Shown here: piece by piece, positions 6,779 through 6,934 of the stretch
Numbering within the stretch: position 1 is the first letter of the stretch
Layout of the letters: every line of letters starts with the position of its first letter
DNA from: Mycobacterium syngnathidarum
GTDB lineage: Bacteria > Actinomycetota > Actinomycetes > Mycobacteriales > Mycobacteriaceae
Reading direction: 5' to 3'
NCBI RefSeq assembly: GCF_001942625.1
Contig: NZ_MLCL01000081.1
Coordinates: 1 to 6,934, forward strand
Length of the DNA: 6,934 nt
Made by a program: the position numbers and the translations under genes
Notes under the pieces: generated by a model
The model's input: the letters and a program-made list of their open reading frames with translations, nothing else
What the model was told of the DNA's origin: nothing
Database searches by the model: none

Positions 6779-6934
6779 TTATTCCGCGGCACTTTCCAAT
6801 TGCGCCTTGAGTTGTTGTGCGTATGTGTTCAGTGCTTGGGGTAGGAACATTTCGAAGTGGGTGCAGCCCACCGGTAGCACGGTGATCTCACCGGAAACGT
6901 AGGGGCGCCAACTATGCAGAAGTGAGCGCGCGGC
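6779..6934 (-). CDS. NRPS (or NRPS/PKS) C-terminus with thioesterase domain end, runs in from right edge
   Basis: Reading leftwards from the right edge, 51 codons lead to a TAA at 6781-6779. The peptide contains WRPYVSGEITVLPVGCTHFEMF and then LPQALNTYAQQLKAQLE. This is the closing pattern of a type I thioesterase domain: a Trp, an Ile-x-Val strand, then G-x-x-H-x-x-M with the catalytic-triad His (here CTHFEMF), followed by a terminal helix. Such domains end NRPS and some PKS proteins and release the finished chain by hydrolysis or cyclisation. I favour NRPS because similar ends (WRPYVSGEI, xCTHxxM, QQLK) are familiar from mycobacterial peptide synthetases and another NRPS lies at the left edge. 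A stand-alone type II thioesterase cannot be excluded from 51 residues. The catalytic Ser and Asp lie outside the window. The acyltransferase and methyltransferase genes follow on the same strand. Confidence 0.7.
   Translation of the reverse strand, partial: AARSLLHSWRPYVSGEITVLPVGCTHFEMFLPQALNTYAQQLKAQLESAAE

Overview
The window comes from a high-GC actinobacterium, most probably one of the mycolic-acid-producing Mycobacteriales (Mycobacterium/Mycobacteroides, with Rhodococcus or Nocardia as alternatives). The basis is high-GC codon choice in the real genes, an HtpG with the mycobacterial-type N-terminus, and NRPS linker sequences of the kind common in mycobacterial synthetases. The species cannot be named from the sequence alone.

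Layout from left to right. Positions 1-205 (- strand) hold the first 68 codons of a non-ribosomal peptide synthetase (NRPS) that leaves the window; they encode a condensation-adenylation linker and the first strand of an adenylation domain. About 1 kb follows (206-1219) with no gene I can defend. Next on the + strand are htpG (1220-3172), the bacterial Hsp90 chaperone, and, 78 bases later, a CoA-dependent acyltransferase/condensation-fold protein (3251-4588). This converges with a - strand group read from right to left: the thioesterase end of a second NRPS (6934-6779), a second member of the same acyltransferase family (6718-5321), and an integral-membrane methyltransferase of the ICMT/PEMT type (5289-4615).

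The most economical reading is the interior of a lipopeptide-type biosynthetic locus. The right-hand synthetase would release its product through its thioesterase. The acyltransferase paralogues could add or move acyl groups on a peptide or lipid. The membrane methyltransferase could methylate a carboxylate, amine or phospholipid head group. HtpG is a housekeeping chaperone, but in other bacteria it is known to be needed for making some NRPS/PKS products, so its position between two synthetase genes is suggestive.

The two acyltransferase genes are diverged copies in opposite orientations around the methyltransferase. Both carry SHCLxDG in place of the canonical HHxxxDG. The left synthetase appears to begin exactly where a condensation domain would normally end, with an in-frame stop just upstream. 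These are the two most unusual points. No RNA gene, insertion sequence, CRISPR array or convincing terminator was seen.
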